A stretch of DNA of 64,000 nucleotides from Streptomyces sp. NBC_01237. GTDB lineage: Bacteria; Actinomycetota; Actinomycetes; Streptomycetales; Streptomycetaceae. The position numbers were made by a program, and so were the translations under genes. Under the pieces are notes generated by a model. That model saw only the letters and a list, made by a program, of their open reading frames with translations, was not told where the DNA came from and searched no databases. Below, piece after piece: positions 8,456 through 18,016 of the stretch. Where the stretch lies: the NCBI RefSeq assembly GCF_035917275.1, contig NZ_CP108509.1:1537526-1601525 (forward strand), in the 5' to 3' direction. Position 1 is the stretch's first letter. Every line of letters begins with the position of its first letter.

Positions 8456-9841
8456 ATGCCTGGTCGACAGAGCCGTCGATCCGTACTTGCCACGATCGCC
8501 GCGCTGCCACTGACGGGTGCGCTCAGCGCCTGCGGCAGCGGCGGATCCTCACGATCGGCCGGTACGAGCAGTACCAGCACCACGAGCACAGCCGGCAGCG
8601 CGAGCGCCGTCAGGAGCGGGGGCGGGCGGACCCGCGTCACCTTCTGGTCCTCCCTGCGCGGCAGCCAGGAGGTGGTGGACGCGTTCAACCGCGGCCACCG
8701 CACCATTCAGGTCGATTTCCAGCAGATTCCCTCGGGACCCCAGGGCGGGTACGCGAAGCTCAGCAACGCGGCACGGGCGGGCAACGCCCCCGACATCGCC
8801 ACCCTCGAATACCCCCAGGTCCCCGGCTTCGCCATCGACGGCGTCGCCCGTGACCTCACCGGCCTGATGAGCGAGAGGCTGCGCGCCGCGCTGCTGCCCC
8901 AGGCGCTGGGGCTCACCACCTTCGACAAACGGGTCTTCAGCATCCCCCTCGACATAGAGCCGATGGTGCTGCACTACCGCACCGATCTCTTCGCGGAGTA
9001 CGGCATCGAGGTGCCGCGCACCTGGCCGGAGTTCGAGGAGGTGGCACAGACCGTGCGCCGCAAGGGCGGTGACCGGCGGATCGCGCTGTTCCCGACGGAC
9101 GGCGCCAACCACATGGCCGCGTACGCCTGGCAGGCGGGCGCCCAGTGGTTCGACACCGCGGGCGGTGCCTGGAACGTCTCGCTCGCCGACGCGCCGACCC
9201 GTCGTGTCGCCGCGTACTGGCAGCGCCTCATCGACCGGGACCTGGTCTTCATGAACCCGGTGGAGAGCCGGCAGAGCGATGCCCAGATCGGCAACGGGCT
9301 CGTTCTCGCCCGGTTCAGCGGTGCCTGGGACGCGGGTGCGCAGATGAAGGCCCGACCGGGCCAGAAGGGCCGGTGGGCCATCGCGCCGCTCCCCCAGTGG
9401 GATCCGGCGAAACCCGCCATCGGCACCCATGGGGGTTCGACCTTCGCCGTCACCGGGGACAGTGCGCACCCGGAGGCGGCGATGGAGTTCATCGAGTGGC
9501 AGGTCTCGCATCCGGACTCCTTGCGGGCCCGGCTCTCCAGCGGCGCCAGCAGCCAGTACCCGGCCGCTCCCGGCCTGGTGGCCGTGGGCAACAAGGCCTT
9601 CGACCGCGGGTACTACGGCGGCCAGGACATCTACACCCTCTTCGACGAGGAGGCCCGCAAGATCCGGGACGGCTGGATCTGGGGGCCCCGGATGACCGCC
9701 ACCGGCAAGGTCATGCAGGACGGATTCGCGCGGGCGAGCGGCGGCCGGGGCTCACTGATCGAGTCGTTGAAGGCGGCCCAGCAGGGCACCATGCCCGATC
9801 TCCGGGCGCTCGGCCTCGCCACCACCGACCACTCCACCTGA
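8456..9841 (+). CDS. ABC transporter solute-binding lipoprotein (sugar type)
   Basis: The 461-residue protein begins with a twin-arginine signal (RQSRRSVLATIAALPLTGA) ending in the lipobox LSAC, so C26 would be lipidated after Tat export. The mature part has the family 1 extracellular solute-binding pattern: VTFWSSLRGSQEVVDAFN, the ARAGNAPDIATLEYPQVP region, and LARFSGAWDAGAQ. It would capture an oligosaccharide or sugar acid outside the cell and deliver it to the two permeases encoded next. GGGAGG lies five bases before the ATG. No ATPase gene is present in the operon; in Streptomyces such importers commonly share the MsiK ATPase encoded elsewhere. Confidence 0.9.
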   Translation: MPGRQSRRSVLATIAALPLTGALSACGSGGSSRSAGTSSTSTTSTAGSASAVRSGGGRTRVTFWSSLRGSQEVVDAFNRGHRTIQVDFQQIPSGPQGGYAKLSNAARAGNAPDIATLEYPQVPGFAIDGVARDLTGLMSERLRAALLPQALGLTTFDKRVFSIPLDIEPMVLHYRTDLFAEYGIEVPRTWPEFEEVAQTVRRKGGDRRIALFPTDGANHMAAYAWQAGAQWFDTAGGAWNVSLADAPTRRVAAYWQRLIDRDLVFMNPVESRQSDAQIGNGLVLARFSGAWDAGAQMKARPGQKGRWAIAPLPQWDPAKPAIGTHGGSTFAVTGDSAHPEAAMEFIEWQVSHPDSLRARLSSGASSQYPAAPGLVAVGNKAFDRGYYGGQDIYTLFDEEARKIRDGWIWGPRMTATGKVMQDGFARASGGRGSLIESLKAAQQGTMPDLRALGLATTDHST

Positions 9842-9993
9842 GCGTCCCGAGTGCCCCGCCCGCCGTACTTCGCTCGGCGCTCCCACCCCGGCGCGCCCGT
9901 ACCGCGCCGTGTCCGCGGCGTACCGCACGGCCCGATCGCGCCGACGGCCGCGCCCATGACCTCGTCCCCGCAGCAGAGAGGCAGGTGACACCC

Positions 9994-10992
9994 ATGACCA
10001 GCACCACCCCTGTTTCCGCCCCGGCGAGCACCGCTCCACGAACGCCCCGTCCGCCGTCCGCCGCCGTACCCGCGCCCACCGCCCGCAGATCGGCGCGGCG
10101 CCGTGAACTCGGTGCGGCAGGTGCCCTGATGACGCCGTTCTTCATCCTCCTGATCACGGTCTTCCTCATCCCCGTCGGCACGGCCGTGTGGCTGAGCTTC
10201 TTCAGCGACGACCAGCCGGGACTGGGCTTCGGCCCCGAGCGCACCGTCTTCGTCGGGCTGCGCGGCTACACCGCCGTCCTGACCGATCCGACGTTCCTCG
10301 GCGGTCTCGGCATCGTCGCGCTGTACTGCCTGATCTACATTCCGCTGATGGTGGTCGGGGCGCTCGCCCTGGCCCTGCTGCTGGATTCCGGCGTGGTGCG
10401 GCTGCGGGCCACGGCCCAGCTCGCGCTGTTCCTGCCGCACGCGGTGCCCGGCATCATCGCCGCCATCATCTGGCTGTATCTGTACACCCCCGGGCTGAGT
10501 CCGGTGATCGAACTGCTCGGCAAGGCGGACATCACCGTCGACTTCCTGGGTGTGCACACCGTGCTCCCGTCGATCGTGAACATCGCCCTGTGGAGCAATC
10601 TCGGCTACAACATGGTCGTCTTCTACGCCGCGTTGCAGGCCGTCCCGCGCGAGGTGATCGAGGCCGCGGTCGTCGACGGGGCCGGACCCGTCCGTACCGC
10701 GCTCCAGGTCAAGGCACCTCTCGTACGGTCCTCGACCGTGATGGTCGCGATGTTCACGCTGATCTTCGCGCTGCAGCTGTTCACCGAGCCGATGCTGCTC
10801 GGCCAGTCGACCCCGATGATCAACTCCCGCTTCTCGCCCAGCATGTACATCTACGACGCCGCCTTCACCCGTAACAACTACGGCCTCGCGGCAGCCGCCT
10901 CGGTGGTCCTGCTGGTCTTCACGATCGCCCTCTCCTACGGCATCACCCGCTGGACCAACCGTGCCGACGCCGCCGAGGAGGACGCCCGATGA
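9994..10992 (+). CDS. ABC sugar transporter permease, first subunit
   Basis: A 332-residue membrane protein of the MalF/UgpA type, with a long Pro/Ala-rich N terminus before the first membrane helix (LMTPFFILLITVFLIPVGTAVWLSFF). The inner-membrane permease signature EAAVVDGAGPVRTALQVKAPL (EAA loop) is where the ATPase docks. The start ATG at 9994 follows GAGAGGCAGG. The gene's stop overlaps the start of the second permease in an ATGA. Confidence 0.9.
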   Translation: MTSTTPVSAPASTAPRTPRPPSAAVPAPTARRSARRRELGAAGALMTPFFILLITVFLIPVGTAVWLSFFSDDQPGLGFGPERTVFVGLRGYTAVLTDPTFLGGLGIVALYCLIYIPLMVVGALALALLLDSGVVRLRATAQLALFLPHAVPGIIAAIIWLYLYTPGLSPVIELLGKADITVDFLGVHTVLPSIVNIALWSNLGYNMVVFYAALQAVPREVIEAAVVDGAGPVRTALQVKAPLVRSSTVMVAMFTLIFALQLFTEPMLLGQSTPMINSRFSPSMYIYDAAFTRNNYGLAAAASVVLLVFTIALSYGITRWTNRADAAEEDAR

Positions 10993-11894
10993 GCGCGTCG
11001 ACCGCCACCCGTCCCACCGCGCCCCGTCCCACGGCCCCCCGAAGGACCGGCGCGCCGCGACCCAGGCTGCTGGGCCGGTCCGTCGTCAATCTCGTCATCG
11101 GCATCTCGGTGCTGTACACCCTGCTGCCCGTGCTGTGGCTGGTGCTCGCCTCCACCAAGGACCGGGACGCGCTGTTCAAGAGCTCGCTGCTGTCGTCGGG
11201 CGACTTCTCCTTCGTGCGGAACCTGACGGACCTGTTCGCCCTGGACGGCGGGCTGTACGGGCGCTGGTACGGAAACAGCCTGCTCTACGCGGTCCTCGGC
11301 GCGGCGCTCGGCGCCCTGGTCAGCATCGGCTGCGGCTACGCCTTCGACAAGTACCACTTCCGGCACAAGGAGAAGCTCTTCGGTCTGGTGCTGGCGGCCG
11401 TGATGGTGCCGCAGACCGTGCTGGCGCTGCCGCTCTATCTGATGGCTTCGGCCACCGGCCTGGTGAACACCTTCTGGTCGGTGTTCATCCCGGTCCTCTT
11501 CAACCCCTTCGGCGTCTATCTGGGCCGGATCTTCAGCCAGGGCTACGTACCGAACGAGGTGCTCGAAGCAGCGCGGGTGGACGGCGCGGGCGAACTGACC
11601 ACCTACGTCCGGGTGGCGCTGCGGATGCTGGGTCCGGGCCTGGTCACCGTCTTCCTCTTCCAGCTGACCGCGATCTGGAACAACTTCTTCCTGCCCATGG
11701 TCATGCTCTCCGACCAGGATCTGTATCCGGTCAGTCTCGGGCTCTACACCTGGAACAGCGCCGCCAGTGTCTCCCCCGAGTACTACCCCGCGGTGATCAT
11801 GGGTTCGCTGCTCGCGGTGCTTCCGCTGATCCTCGCGTTCGCCCTGCTCCAGCGCTTCTGGCGGTCGGGGCTCACGGCGGGCGCGGTCAAGTAG
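10989..11894 (+). CDS. ABC sugar transporter permease, second subunit
   Basis: A 301-residue MalG-type permease with about six membrane helices and the EAA loop EAARVDGAGELTTYVRVALRML. It ends in the usual short basic tail (FWRSGLTAGAVK). It pairs with the preceding permease, and its ATG is coupled to the upstream stop codon. Confidence 0.9.
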   Translation: MSASTATRPTAPRPTAPRRTGAPRPRLLGRSVVNLVIGISVLYTLLPVLWLVLASTKDRDALFKSSLLSSGDFSFVRNLTDLFALDGGLYGRWYGNSLLYAVLGAALGALVSIGCGYAFDKYHFRHKEKLFGLVLAAVMVPQTVLALPLYLMASATGLVNTFWSVFIPVLFNPFGVYLGRIFSQGYVPNEVLEAARVDGAGELTTYVRVALRMLGPGLVTVFLFQLTAIWNNFFLPMVMLSDQDLYPVSLGLYTWNSAASVSPEYYPAVIMGSLLAVLPLILAFALLQRFWRSGLTAGAVK

Positions 11895-11959
11895 CCGGAC
11901 CGCTCCGGCCGCGCCGCCGGGCGACAGCACCGCAACGGACCCCACGTACCAGGAGAGAG

Positions 11960-13012
11960 ATGCACCGCACCACCGACACCACCTCCCCTCCGGCCGGCCG
12001 GCCGGTGCGCCGGCCGCGCGCCGCCCTCGCCATGCGGCCGGACGCCTCGGCCGCCCTGCTCACACCCGAGGCCCTGGCCGCGCTGGGCGAGGTGTGCGCG
12101 CTCACCCCGCCGCCGGTCCTCGACGACTTCACCACCGACCGGGCCCGCTCCACCCTCGCGGACGTCGAACTGCTGGTCACCGGCTGGGGCTGCCCGCCGC
12201 TGGACACGGACGTCCTGGCCGCCGCCCCCGCGCTGCGGGCCGTCGTCCACACGGCGGGCTCCGTCCGCGGCCATGTCACCGCGGCCTGCTGGGAGCGCGG
12301 CATCGAGGTCTCGTCGGCCGCCGCCGCCAACGCGCTCCCGGTCGCGGAGTACACCGTCGCGATGATCCTGCTGTCCGGCAAGCGGGCCCTGGAACGGGCC
12401 CGCGAGTACCGCGCCGTACGCCGCCGGGGCAACTGGCTCGGCACGCCGCCGGACGTCGGCAACTACGGCCGGACGGTGGGCATCCTGTCCGCGTCGATGA
12501 TCGGCCGAAGGGTGATCGAGCTGCTGCGCCCGTACGATCTGCGGGTCCTCCTGCACGATCCGTACGTCTCCGCGACGGAGGCGGCGGCGCTCGGCGTCCG
12601 GCAGGTGGGGATCGGCGAACTCTTCGCGCTGAGCGATGCGGTGAGCGTCCACACCCCGCTGCTGACGGCCACCCGCGGTCTCGTCGGACGGGAACTCCTC
12701 GCCTCCATGCGGCCGGACGCGGTGCTGATCAACACCTCGCGCGGCGCGGTCGTGGACCAGGACGCCCTGACCGACGTACTCCGGCAGGACCGGATCCGGG
12801 CCATCCTCGATGTCACCGAGCCCGACGAACTGCCGGACACGCACCCCCTGTGGGAGTGCGAGAACGCTCTGATCACCCCTCATCTCGCCGGATCCCAGGG
12901 CAACGAATGGCGCCGGCTGACCGAACTGGCGGTCGGCGAGGCCGCCCGTTGGGCCGCGGGCGACGGTTTCGCCCATCCCGTATCACAGGAAAGGCTGGCG
13001 TTTCTCGCATGA
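11960..13012 (+). CDS. D-isomer-specific 2-hydroxyacid dehydrogenase family protein
   Basis: The 350-residue protein has the two-domain layout of NAD-dependent D-2-hydroxyacid dehydrogenases. The catalytic triad positions are visible: Arg in INTSRGAVVDQDAL, Glu in DVTEPDELP and His in ITPHLAGSQG. The usual GxGxxG of the NAD site is changed to VGILSASMIGRR, where the middle glycine is replaced by Ala-Ser. It would reduce or oxidise a 2-keto/2-hydroxy acid derived from the imported sugar. AGGAGAG precedes the ATG at 11960, and its stop overlaps the next start in an ATGA. Confidence 0.85.
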   Translation: MHRTTDTTSPPAGRPVRRPRAALAMRPDASAALLTPEALAALGEVCALTPPPVLDDFTTDRARSTLADVELLVTGWGCPPLDTDVLAAAPALRAVVHTAGSVRGHVTAACWERGIEVSSAAAANALPVAEYTVAMILLSGKRALERAREYRAVRRRGNWLGTPPDVGNYGRTVGILSASMIGRRVIELLRPYDLRVLLHDPYVSATEAAALGVRQVGIGELFALSDAVSVHTPLLTATRGLVGRELLASMRPDAVLINTSRGAVVDQDALTDVLRQDRIRAILDVTEPDELPDTHPLWECENALITPHLAGSQGNEWRRLTELAVGEAARWAAGDGFAHPVSQERLAFLA

Positions 13013-14934
13013 CCACCACCCCCTCCTTCGAACTCCCCCCGGAAGACCGCGGGTCGAGCCCGTACACCGGATACACCCGGGCGCACTGGGAGGCCGCGGC
13101 GGACGGGCTGCTGCACGCCGCCTGGCGGTGGGCCACCCCCGGCCGGGCCCTGCTCGACCTGCCCGGACGGCCGTCCGCCTCCGGGGTCCGGTCCGACGGT
13201 CTGGAGGGGTACGCCCGTACGTTCCTGGCCGCCGCTTTCCGGGTCGCGGGCGCCGGCGGCAAGGACCCGCACGGCTGGCTGGAGCGGTACGCGGACGGGC
13301 TGGGTGCCGGGACGCGGACGCCCGGACGGGACGACACGGAGTCCTGGCCGCTGATCCTGGACCACCAGGTGCAGGGGCAGCCCATGGTGGAGTCCGCGTC
13401 CGTCGCCATCGGGCTGCGGCTGACCCGGCCCTGGCTCTGGGACCGGCTCGACGAAGGGGTGCGGGACCGCGCCGAGGCATGGCTGCGGGGCGCGCTGCGG
13501 CACACCCCGGCACCCAACAACTGGTACCTCTTCCCGTACTCCGTCGCCGGGTTCCTGGAGTCGGTGGGCCGCGGCGACGCCGAGACCGCGCGGGCCAAGG
13601 AGCGGGCGCGGGAACTCCTGGAGGGCTGGTACCGGGGCGAGGGCTGGTACGCGGACGGGGACGGACGGTCCTTCGACCACTACAACGGCTGGGCCCTGCA
13701 CCTGTATCCGGTGCTCGACGCGTATCTGTCGGGTGACGCGGAGCTGTCGGCACGCTACGGGGCACGGCTGCGGGAGCATCTGGAGAGCTTCTCGCTGATG
13801 TTCGGCGCCGACGGCGCTCCCCTGCACTTCGGGCGTTCCCTCTCCTACCGCTTCGCGGCGGGCGCGGCCGTCGGCATCGGTGCCGTCTCGGGGCACACCC
13901 CCCTGTCTCCCGGAGTCTCCAGGCGGCTGGTCAACGGGTCGCTGCGCTACTTCATGGAACGGGGTGCGACCGGGGACGACGGGCTGCTGTCGCTCGGCTG
14001 GCACGGCCCGCACGAGGCCACGCTCCAGACCTACTCCGGCCCCTCGTCGCCGTACTGGGCGTCCAAGGCGTTCGTCGCTCTGCTCGCCCCAGCGGAGCAT
14101 CCGCTGTGGACGGCGGCCGAGGAACCGGCTCCCAGCGAGGGGCCCGACCGGGTGCTGTCGCTGTCGGCTCCGGGCTTCCTCGTGCAGTCGACGCGGGCGG
14201 ACGGCATCGTCCGGCTGCACAACCACGGCAGCGACCACGTCCGGCCGCACGAGGGCGAGTCGGCGGCCGGTGAGGACCCGCTCTACGCCCGGCTGGCGTA
14301 CTCCACGGCGACCGGTCCGACCGCCGCCGCGAACACCGCGGACAACCATCTGTCCGTGCGGGTCGGCGGGGCGCGCAGCTCCAGGCTGCGCATCCACCCG
14401 CTGGGCGCCGGGCACGGCGAGGGCTGGGGCTGGGCGGCGTCCTGGCACCGCCCGGTCTTCCCGACGGGGCCGGCCACGGTGCCGGGGCTGCGGGTGGAGA
14501 GCGTGACCGTCGTGCGGGGGCGCTACGAGCTGCGGGTGCACCGGGTGCTCGGGGCTCCGGACGGGGCGCGGGTCGAGCAGACCGGCTGGGCGACGGGCCC
14601 CGGGGAAGGGGTGCGGTCACAGCTGCACGGGCTGCACGGCTGGGAGACGGCACAGGACGTACGGGCGCCGCAGGGCACGGCGTTCACCCGCTGGGCGGTT
14701 CTGCCCCGGCTCGCCGCCGACGCGCGGGGCACGGTCCTGCTGGTGGCCCTCGCCTCGCTCACCGCCGAGCCCGACGCCACCGGACTCGACACGGTGGTGA
14801 CCGGGGTGGAGGTGAACGGTGACGGCGTCGAGGTCACCTGGGCGGACGGTGCCGGGGGCGACCTGGCGGTCGACGGGTCACGGACGCGGATCGCCTTCGG
14901 GGCCGCGACGGTGACGGTGGACCACCGCCCGTAG
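13009..14934 (+). CDS. DUF2264 domain protein (glycoside-hydrolase-like)
   Basis: The 641-residue protein matches the DUF2264 pattern: an N-terminal all-helical barrel-like half with GYTRAHWEAAADGLLHAAWR, GYARTFLAAAFRVAG, a DDTESWP motif, NNWYLFPYSVAGFLESVG and GWYADGDGRSFDHYNGWALHLYPVL. A beta-rich C-terminal half follows from about residue 380. DUF2264 proteins are related to glycoside hydrolases (I recall a CAZy GH154 assignment, glucuronidase-type). There is no signal peptide, so it would act in the cytoplasm on an imported oligosaccharide. Its start is coupled to the dehydrogenase gene and it ends the operon. Confidence 0.82.
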   Translation: MTTTPSFELPPEDRGSSPYTGYTRAHWEAAADGLLHAAWRWATPGRALLDLPGRPSASGVRSDGLEGYARTFLAAAFRVAGAGGKDPHGWLERYADGLGAGTRTPGRDDTESWPLILDHQVQGQPMVESASVAIGLRLTRPWLWDRLDEGVRDRAEAWLRGALRHTPAPNNWYLFPYSVAGFLESVGRGDAETARAKERARELLEGWYRGEGWYADGDGRSFDHYNGWALHLYPVLDAYLSGDAELSARYGARLREHLESFSLMFGADGAPLHFGRSLSYRFAAGAAVGIGAVSGHTPLSPGVSRRLVNGSLRYFMERGATGDDGLLSLGWHGPHEATLQTYSGPSSPYWASKAFVALLAPAEHPLWTAAEEPAPSEGPDRVLSLSAPGFLVQSTRADGIVRLHNHGSDHVRPHEGESAAGEDPLYARLAYSTATGPTAAANTADNHLSVRVGGARSSRLRIHPLGAGHGEGWGWAASWHRPVFPTGPATVPGLRVESVTVVRGRYELRVHRVLGAPDGARVEQTGWATGPGEGVRSQLHGLHGWETAQDVRAPQGTAFTRWAVLPRLAADARGTVLLVALASLTAEPDATGLDTVVTGVEVNGDGVEVTWADGAGGDLAVDGSRTRIAFGAATVTVDHRP

Positions 14935-14941
14935 TCCGGCC

Positions 14942-15574
14942 CTACACGTCCGTGCGGATCACCACGACGAGGGTGCGCGGGCCGTGGACGCCCTCCACGC
15001 GCTCCAGTTCGATGTCGGAGGTGGCCGAGGGCCCGCTGATCAGGGTCGTCGGCCGCTCCGGCACCAGCCCGGCGACGGCCTCCGGCACACCGACCCGGAC
15101 CGAGGAGAGGTCCACGACGCAGACATGCAGATCGGGGACGAGCGAAAGGGCCCGCCGCCCCTGACCGGACGAACCGTCCAGGAAGATCGTGCCCGTCTCG
15201 GCGCAGCCGACGGCGGAGGCGGTCACCACGCCGTCCAGGGCGTCGAGGCTCGGCGCCGGAATGTCGGCCGAGTCCCTCTGGATCTCGCCGTCGAACGCGC
15301 CGAGCCATTCCTCGTCGAGCCCGGCCGGCACCCCGATCCGGCGGGCACCGCACTCCTGCAGGACCTCGGCGATCACCTCTGCGGTGCGGTCGGCGGTGCA
15401 GGGGTGGACGCGCGCCCTGTAGTCGACGAGCCGGTCGGTGAACAGGGCGAGGCGGACGTCGTCGGGCAGGGTGCGGCCGGTGCGGTACTCGCGCGGAATG
15501 ACGGTCGCGGCGGTGGGTGCGAGGGCCAGGGCGTCCCGGACGCGGCCGAGCACGGTGTCACGGGCGGTGGTCAC
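14942..15574 (-). CDS. lutC: Lactate utilization protein LutC (LUD domain)
   Basis: A 210-residue LUD-domain protein with the pattern ARDTVLGRVRDALA at the start and VTASAVGCAETGTIFLDGS and LHVCVVDLSSV in the core, ending HGPRTLVVVIRTDV. In Bacillus and other bacteria LutC is part of the LutABC complex that oxidises L-lactate to pyruvate. The GTG start overlaps the lutB stop (GTGA). Gene order lutA-lutB-lutC with overlaps throughout supports the assignment. Confidence 0.9.
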   Translation of the reverse strand: MTTARDTVLGRVRDALALAPTAATVIPREYRTGRTLPDDVRLALFTDRLVDYRARVHPCTADRTAEVIAEVLQECGARRIGVPAGLDEEWLGAFDGEIQRDSADIPAPSLDALDGVVTASAVGCAETGTIFLDGSSGQGRRALSLVPDLHVCVVDLSSVRVGVPEAVAGLVPERPTTLISGPSATSDIELERVEGVHGPRTLVVVIRTDV

Positions 15575-17109
15575 TTCTCGTCCTCCTGAGGTGCGTTGCC
15601 ATGGGCTTCGGCCGCGGCGTCCCTCAGGGTGGCGGCGCCCTCCGCCGAGGCCAGCCAGGAGCGGAAGGTCTGCCGGGGCGGAGCCGCGGTGTCGCGGCTG
15701 TCGCTCCAGCCGCTCAACGGTGCGGGCAGATGCGACAGGGTGCCGTCCCGTCCGGCCAGGACCCGCCCGATACCGGCCGCCTTCTGCGCCGCGGTGAACA
15801 GCTTCGGCTTCCTCATCACGGTGGCGGCGGCCTTCATGGCCAGTTTCTCGGCCGTCGTACCGGACTCCTCCGTGTGCTGATGGCGCAGCTCGACCAGCAT
15901 CGAGGGGATGTCGATCTTGACCGGGCAGGCGTCGAAGCAGGCACCGCAGAGGCTGGAGGCGTACGGCAGCGAGCTGTTGGGGTCGTCCTTGGCCGCGTGC
16001 ATCCCGGCGAGCTGCGGGGTGAGCACGGCGCCGATCGGGCCGGGGTAGGTCGACCCGTACGCGTGGCCGCCGGCCCGTTCGTACACCGGGCACACATTGA
16101 GACAGGCCGAACAGCGGATGCAGTTGAGCGCCGCGCGTCCGACGGTGTCGGCGAGTGCCGCGGTGCGCCCGTTGTCGAGCAGGATCAGATGGAAGTCCTG
16201 CGGCCCGTCACCGGGCGTCACCCCGGTCCACATCGAGGTGTACGGGTTCATCCGCTCGCCCGTGGAGGAGCGCGGCAGCAGCTGGAGGAAGACTTCCAGG
16301 TCCGAGAAGCGCGGCAGCACCTTCTCGATGCCCATGACGGTGATGAGGGTGCCGGGCAGGGTCAGGCACATCCGGCCGTTGCCCTCGGACTCGACGACCG
16401 ACAGGGTGCCGGTCTCGGCGATCCCGAAGTTGGCGCCCGAGACGGCGACCTTCGCCGTCATGAACTTCTCGCGCAGATAGGCGCGGGCGGCGGCGGCGAG
16501 GTGGGCGGGCACATTGTCGAGCTTCGGGTCGACTCCGGGGATCTCCTTGAGGAAGATCTGCCGGATCTCGTCCCGGTTGCGGTGGATCGCGGGCACCAGG
16601 ATGTGCGAGGGCCTGTCGTGGGCGAGTTGCACGATGAGTTCGGCCAGGTCGGTCTCGTACGGGGTGATTCCGGCCGCTTCGAGGTGCTCGTTGAGACCGA
16701 TCTCCTGCGTGGCCATCGACTTGACCTTGATGACGTCGCGGCTGCCGGTCGCCTTCACCAGCCGGGTGACGATCTCGTTGGCCTCGGCTCCGTCGCGGGC
16801 CCAGTGGACGGTGCCGCCGCGCTCGGTGACCTTGCTCTCCAGCTGTTCCAGGAGTTCGGGGAGCCGGTTCATCGCGTCGGTCTTGATGGCCGATCCGGCC
16901 TCTCGCAGCTGCTCCCAGTCCGGGAGTTCGCCGGTGACGTGGAGGCGTTTGGCGCGGATGGTGCGGGTGGCGCGGCCGAGGTTGCGGCGCAGCTGCTCGT
17001 TGCGCAGCTCGTCGTGGGCCGCCCGGGGGAAGGCCTGCTCGCCGCGCAGATTGCCCGTTCCGTAGGGGGAGCGGGGCGGGGCGGCGGGCATACCGAGGAA
17101 CGTGCTCAT
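15571..17109 (-). CDS. lutB: Iron-sulfur lactate oxidation protein LutB
   Basis: The 512-residue protein has the LUD domain in the first two thirds (VIKVKSMATQEIGLNEHLE, GANFGIAETGTLSVVESEGNGR). A ferredoxin-like insert with two 4Fe-4S motifs follows: CIRCSACLNVCP around residue 330 and CGACFDACP around residue 390. It would carry electrons within LutABC. Its ATG at 17109 overlaps the lutA stop at 17106-17108, and its stop overlaps the lutC start. Length and motif order are normal for the family. Confidence 0.93.
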   Translation of the reverse strand: MSTFLGMPAAPPRSPYGTGNLRGEQAFPRAAHDELRNEQLRRNLGRATRTIRAKRLHVTGELPDWEQLREAGSAIKTDAMNRLPELLEQLESKVTERGGTVHWARDGAEANEIVTRLVKATGSRDVIKVKSMATQEIGLNEHLEAAGITPYETDLAELIVQLAHDRPSHILVPAIHRNRDEIRQIFLKEIPGVDPKLDNVPAHLAAAARAYLREKFMTAKVAVSGANFGIAETGTLSVVESEGNGRMCLTLPGTLITVMGIEKVLPRFSDLEVFLQLLPRSSTGERMNPYTSMWTGVTPGDGPQDFHLILLDNGRTAALADTVGRAALNCIRCSACLNVCPVYERAGGHAYGSTYPGPIGAVLTPQLAGMHAAKDDPNSSLPYASSLCGACFDACPVKIDIPSMLVELRHQHTEESGTTAEKLAMKAAATVMRKPKLFTAAQKAAGIGRVLAGRDGTLSHLPAPLSGWSDSRDTAAPPRQTFRSWLASAEGAATLRDAAAEAHGNAPQEDEK

Positions 17110-17873
17110 ACGGCGGCCTCCAGCGGGGCGTACGGCGAGGTGCGGGTGGCGGCGAGGATCTGGGCGAGGTGCAGGGTGCGCGTACCGGACTTGATCCGGG
17201 AGAGTCCGCCGCCGATGTGCATCAGGCAGGAGGAGTCACCGGCGGTGCACACGGCCGCCCCGGTCGTGGCGATATTGGTCATCTTGTCCTGGAGCATCGC
17301 GGTGGACGTCTCGGCGTTCTTCACGGCGAAGGTGCCGCCGAAACCGCAGCAGACATCGGCTTCGGGGAGCTCGACGAGGTCGATGGAGTCGACGGCGCGC
17401 AGCAGCTTCAGCGGCTTGTCACCGACCCGGAGCATCCGCAGGGAGTGGCAGGTGGGGTGGTACGTGACGCGGTGCGGGAAGTACGCGCCGACCGCGGTGA
17501 CGTCGAGGACGTCGACGAGGAACTCCGACAGTTCGTACGTCTTCGCCTTGACGGTGGCGACCGAGGCGCGCAGCGCGGCGTCCCCGTACCGGGCGGCGAC
17601 GATCTCGTGCTGGTGGCGCACCGAGCCCGCGCAGGAGCCCGACGGCATCACGACCGCTTCGATCGACGCGTCGCCGAACTGGTCGGCGAAGTTGCGCACC
17701 AGCGGGACGGGCTCGCGCTGGTAGCCGGTGTTGATGTGCATCTGACCGCAGCAGGTCTGCTCCGGCGGGAACACCACGTCGTGGCCCAGGCGGGCGAGCA
17801 GTACCGCGGTGGATCTCACCGCCTCGGGGAAGAGCGTGTCTCCCAGACAGGTGGCGAAGAGTCCGATGCGCAT
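17106..17873 (-). CDS. lutA: Cysteine-rich lactate oxidation protein LutA
   Basis: A 255-residue protein with two CCG-type motifs that bind an iron-sulfur cluster in this family: PPEQTCCGQMHINTGY and ADVCCGFGGTFAVKN, plus TYHPTCHSLRML. This is the glycolate-oxidase-subunit/heterodisulfide-reductase fold of LutA. I chose the ATG at 17873, preceded by GGGGAGG; a start 23 codons earlier would run through the operator palindrome. It is the first gene of the lut operon. Confidence 0.92.
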   Translation of the reverse strand: MRIGLFATCLGDTLFPEAVRSTAVLLARLGHDVVFPPEQTCCGQMHINTGYQREPVPLVRNFADQFGDASIEAVVMPSGSCAGSVRHQHEIVAARYGDAALRASVATVKAKTYELSEFLVDVLDVTAVGAYFPHRVTYHPTCHSLRMLRVGDKPLKLLRAVDSIDLVELPEADVCCGFGGTFAVKNAETSTAMLQDKMTNIATTGAAVCTAGDSSCLMHIGGGLSRIKSGTRTLHLAQILAATRTSPYAPLEAAV

Positions 17874-17892
17874 GGGGCCTCCCCGGTCGTTT

Positions 17893-17909
17893 GTATGGTC
17901 GGACCATAC
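17893..17909. promoter_or_regulatory. lut operator: perfect 17-bp palindrome
   Basis: GTATGGTCGGACCATAC is a perfect 8+1+8 inverted repeat lying 20 bases before the lutA start. It has the TNGTCNNACNA-like core bound by FadR-type GntR regulators such as LldR. A degenerate copy with the same TGGTCGGACC core lies upstream of the GntR gene at 18805-18821. Confidence 0.75.
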
Positions 17910-17948
17910 TAGTCTCAGTCCGTACGGGGAACCGGCGGGCACGAGAAA

Positions 17949-17973
17949 GGGACGGTGCGTCGCGCACCGTCCC
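17949..17973 (-). terminator. Hairpin terminator downstream of the GntR gene
   Basis: GGGACGGTGCG and CGCACCGTCCC form an 11-bp perfect stem around a TCG loop, 43 bases after the stop of the GntR gene and 39 bases upstream of the lut operator. It would stop the regulator transcript before it enters the lut promoter. No T-tract, as is common in Streptomyces. Confidence 0.65.
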
Positions 17974-18016
17974 CTCGATGGACTCCTGATCGCCTGCCCG
18001 GCCGGCCGTCCCGCCG

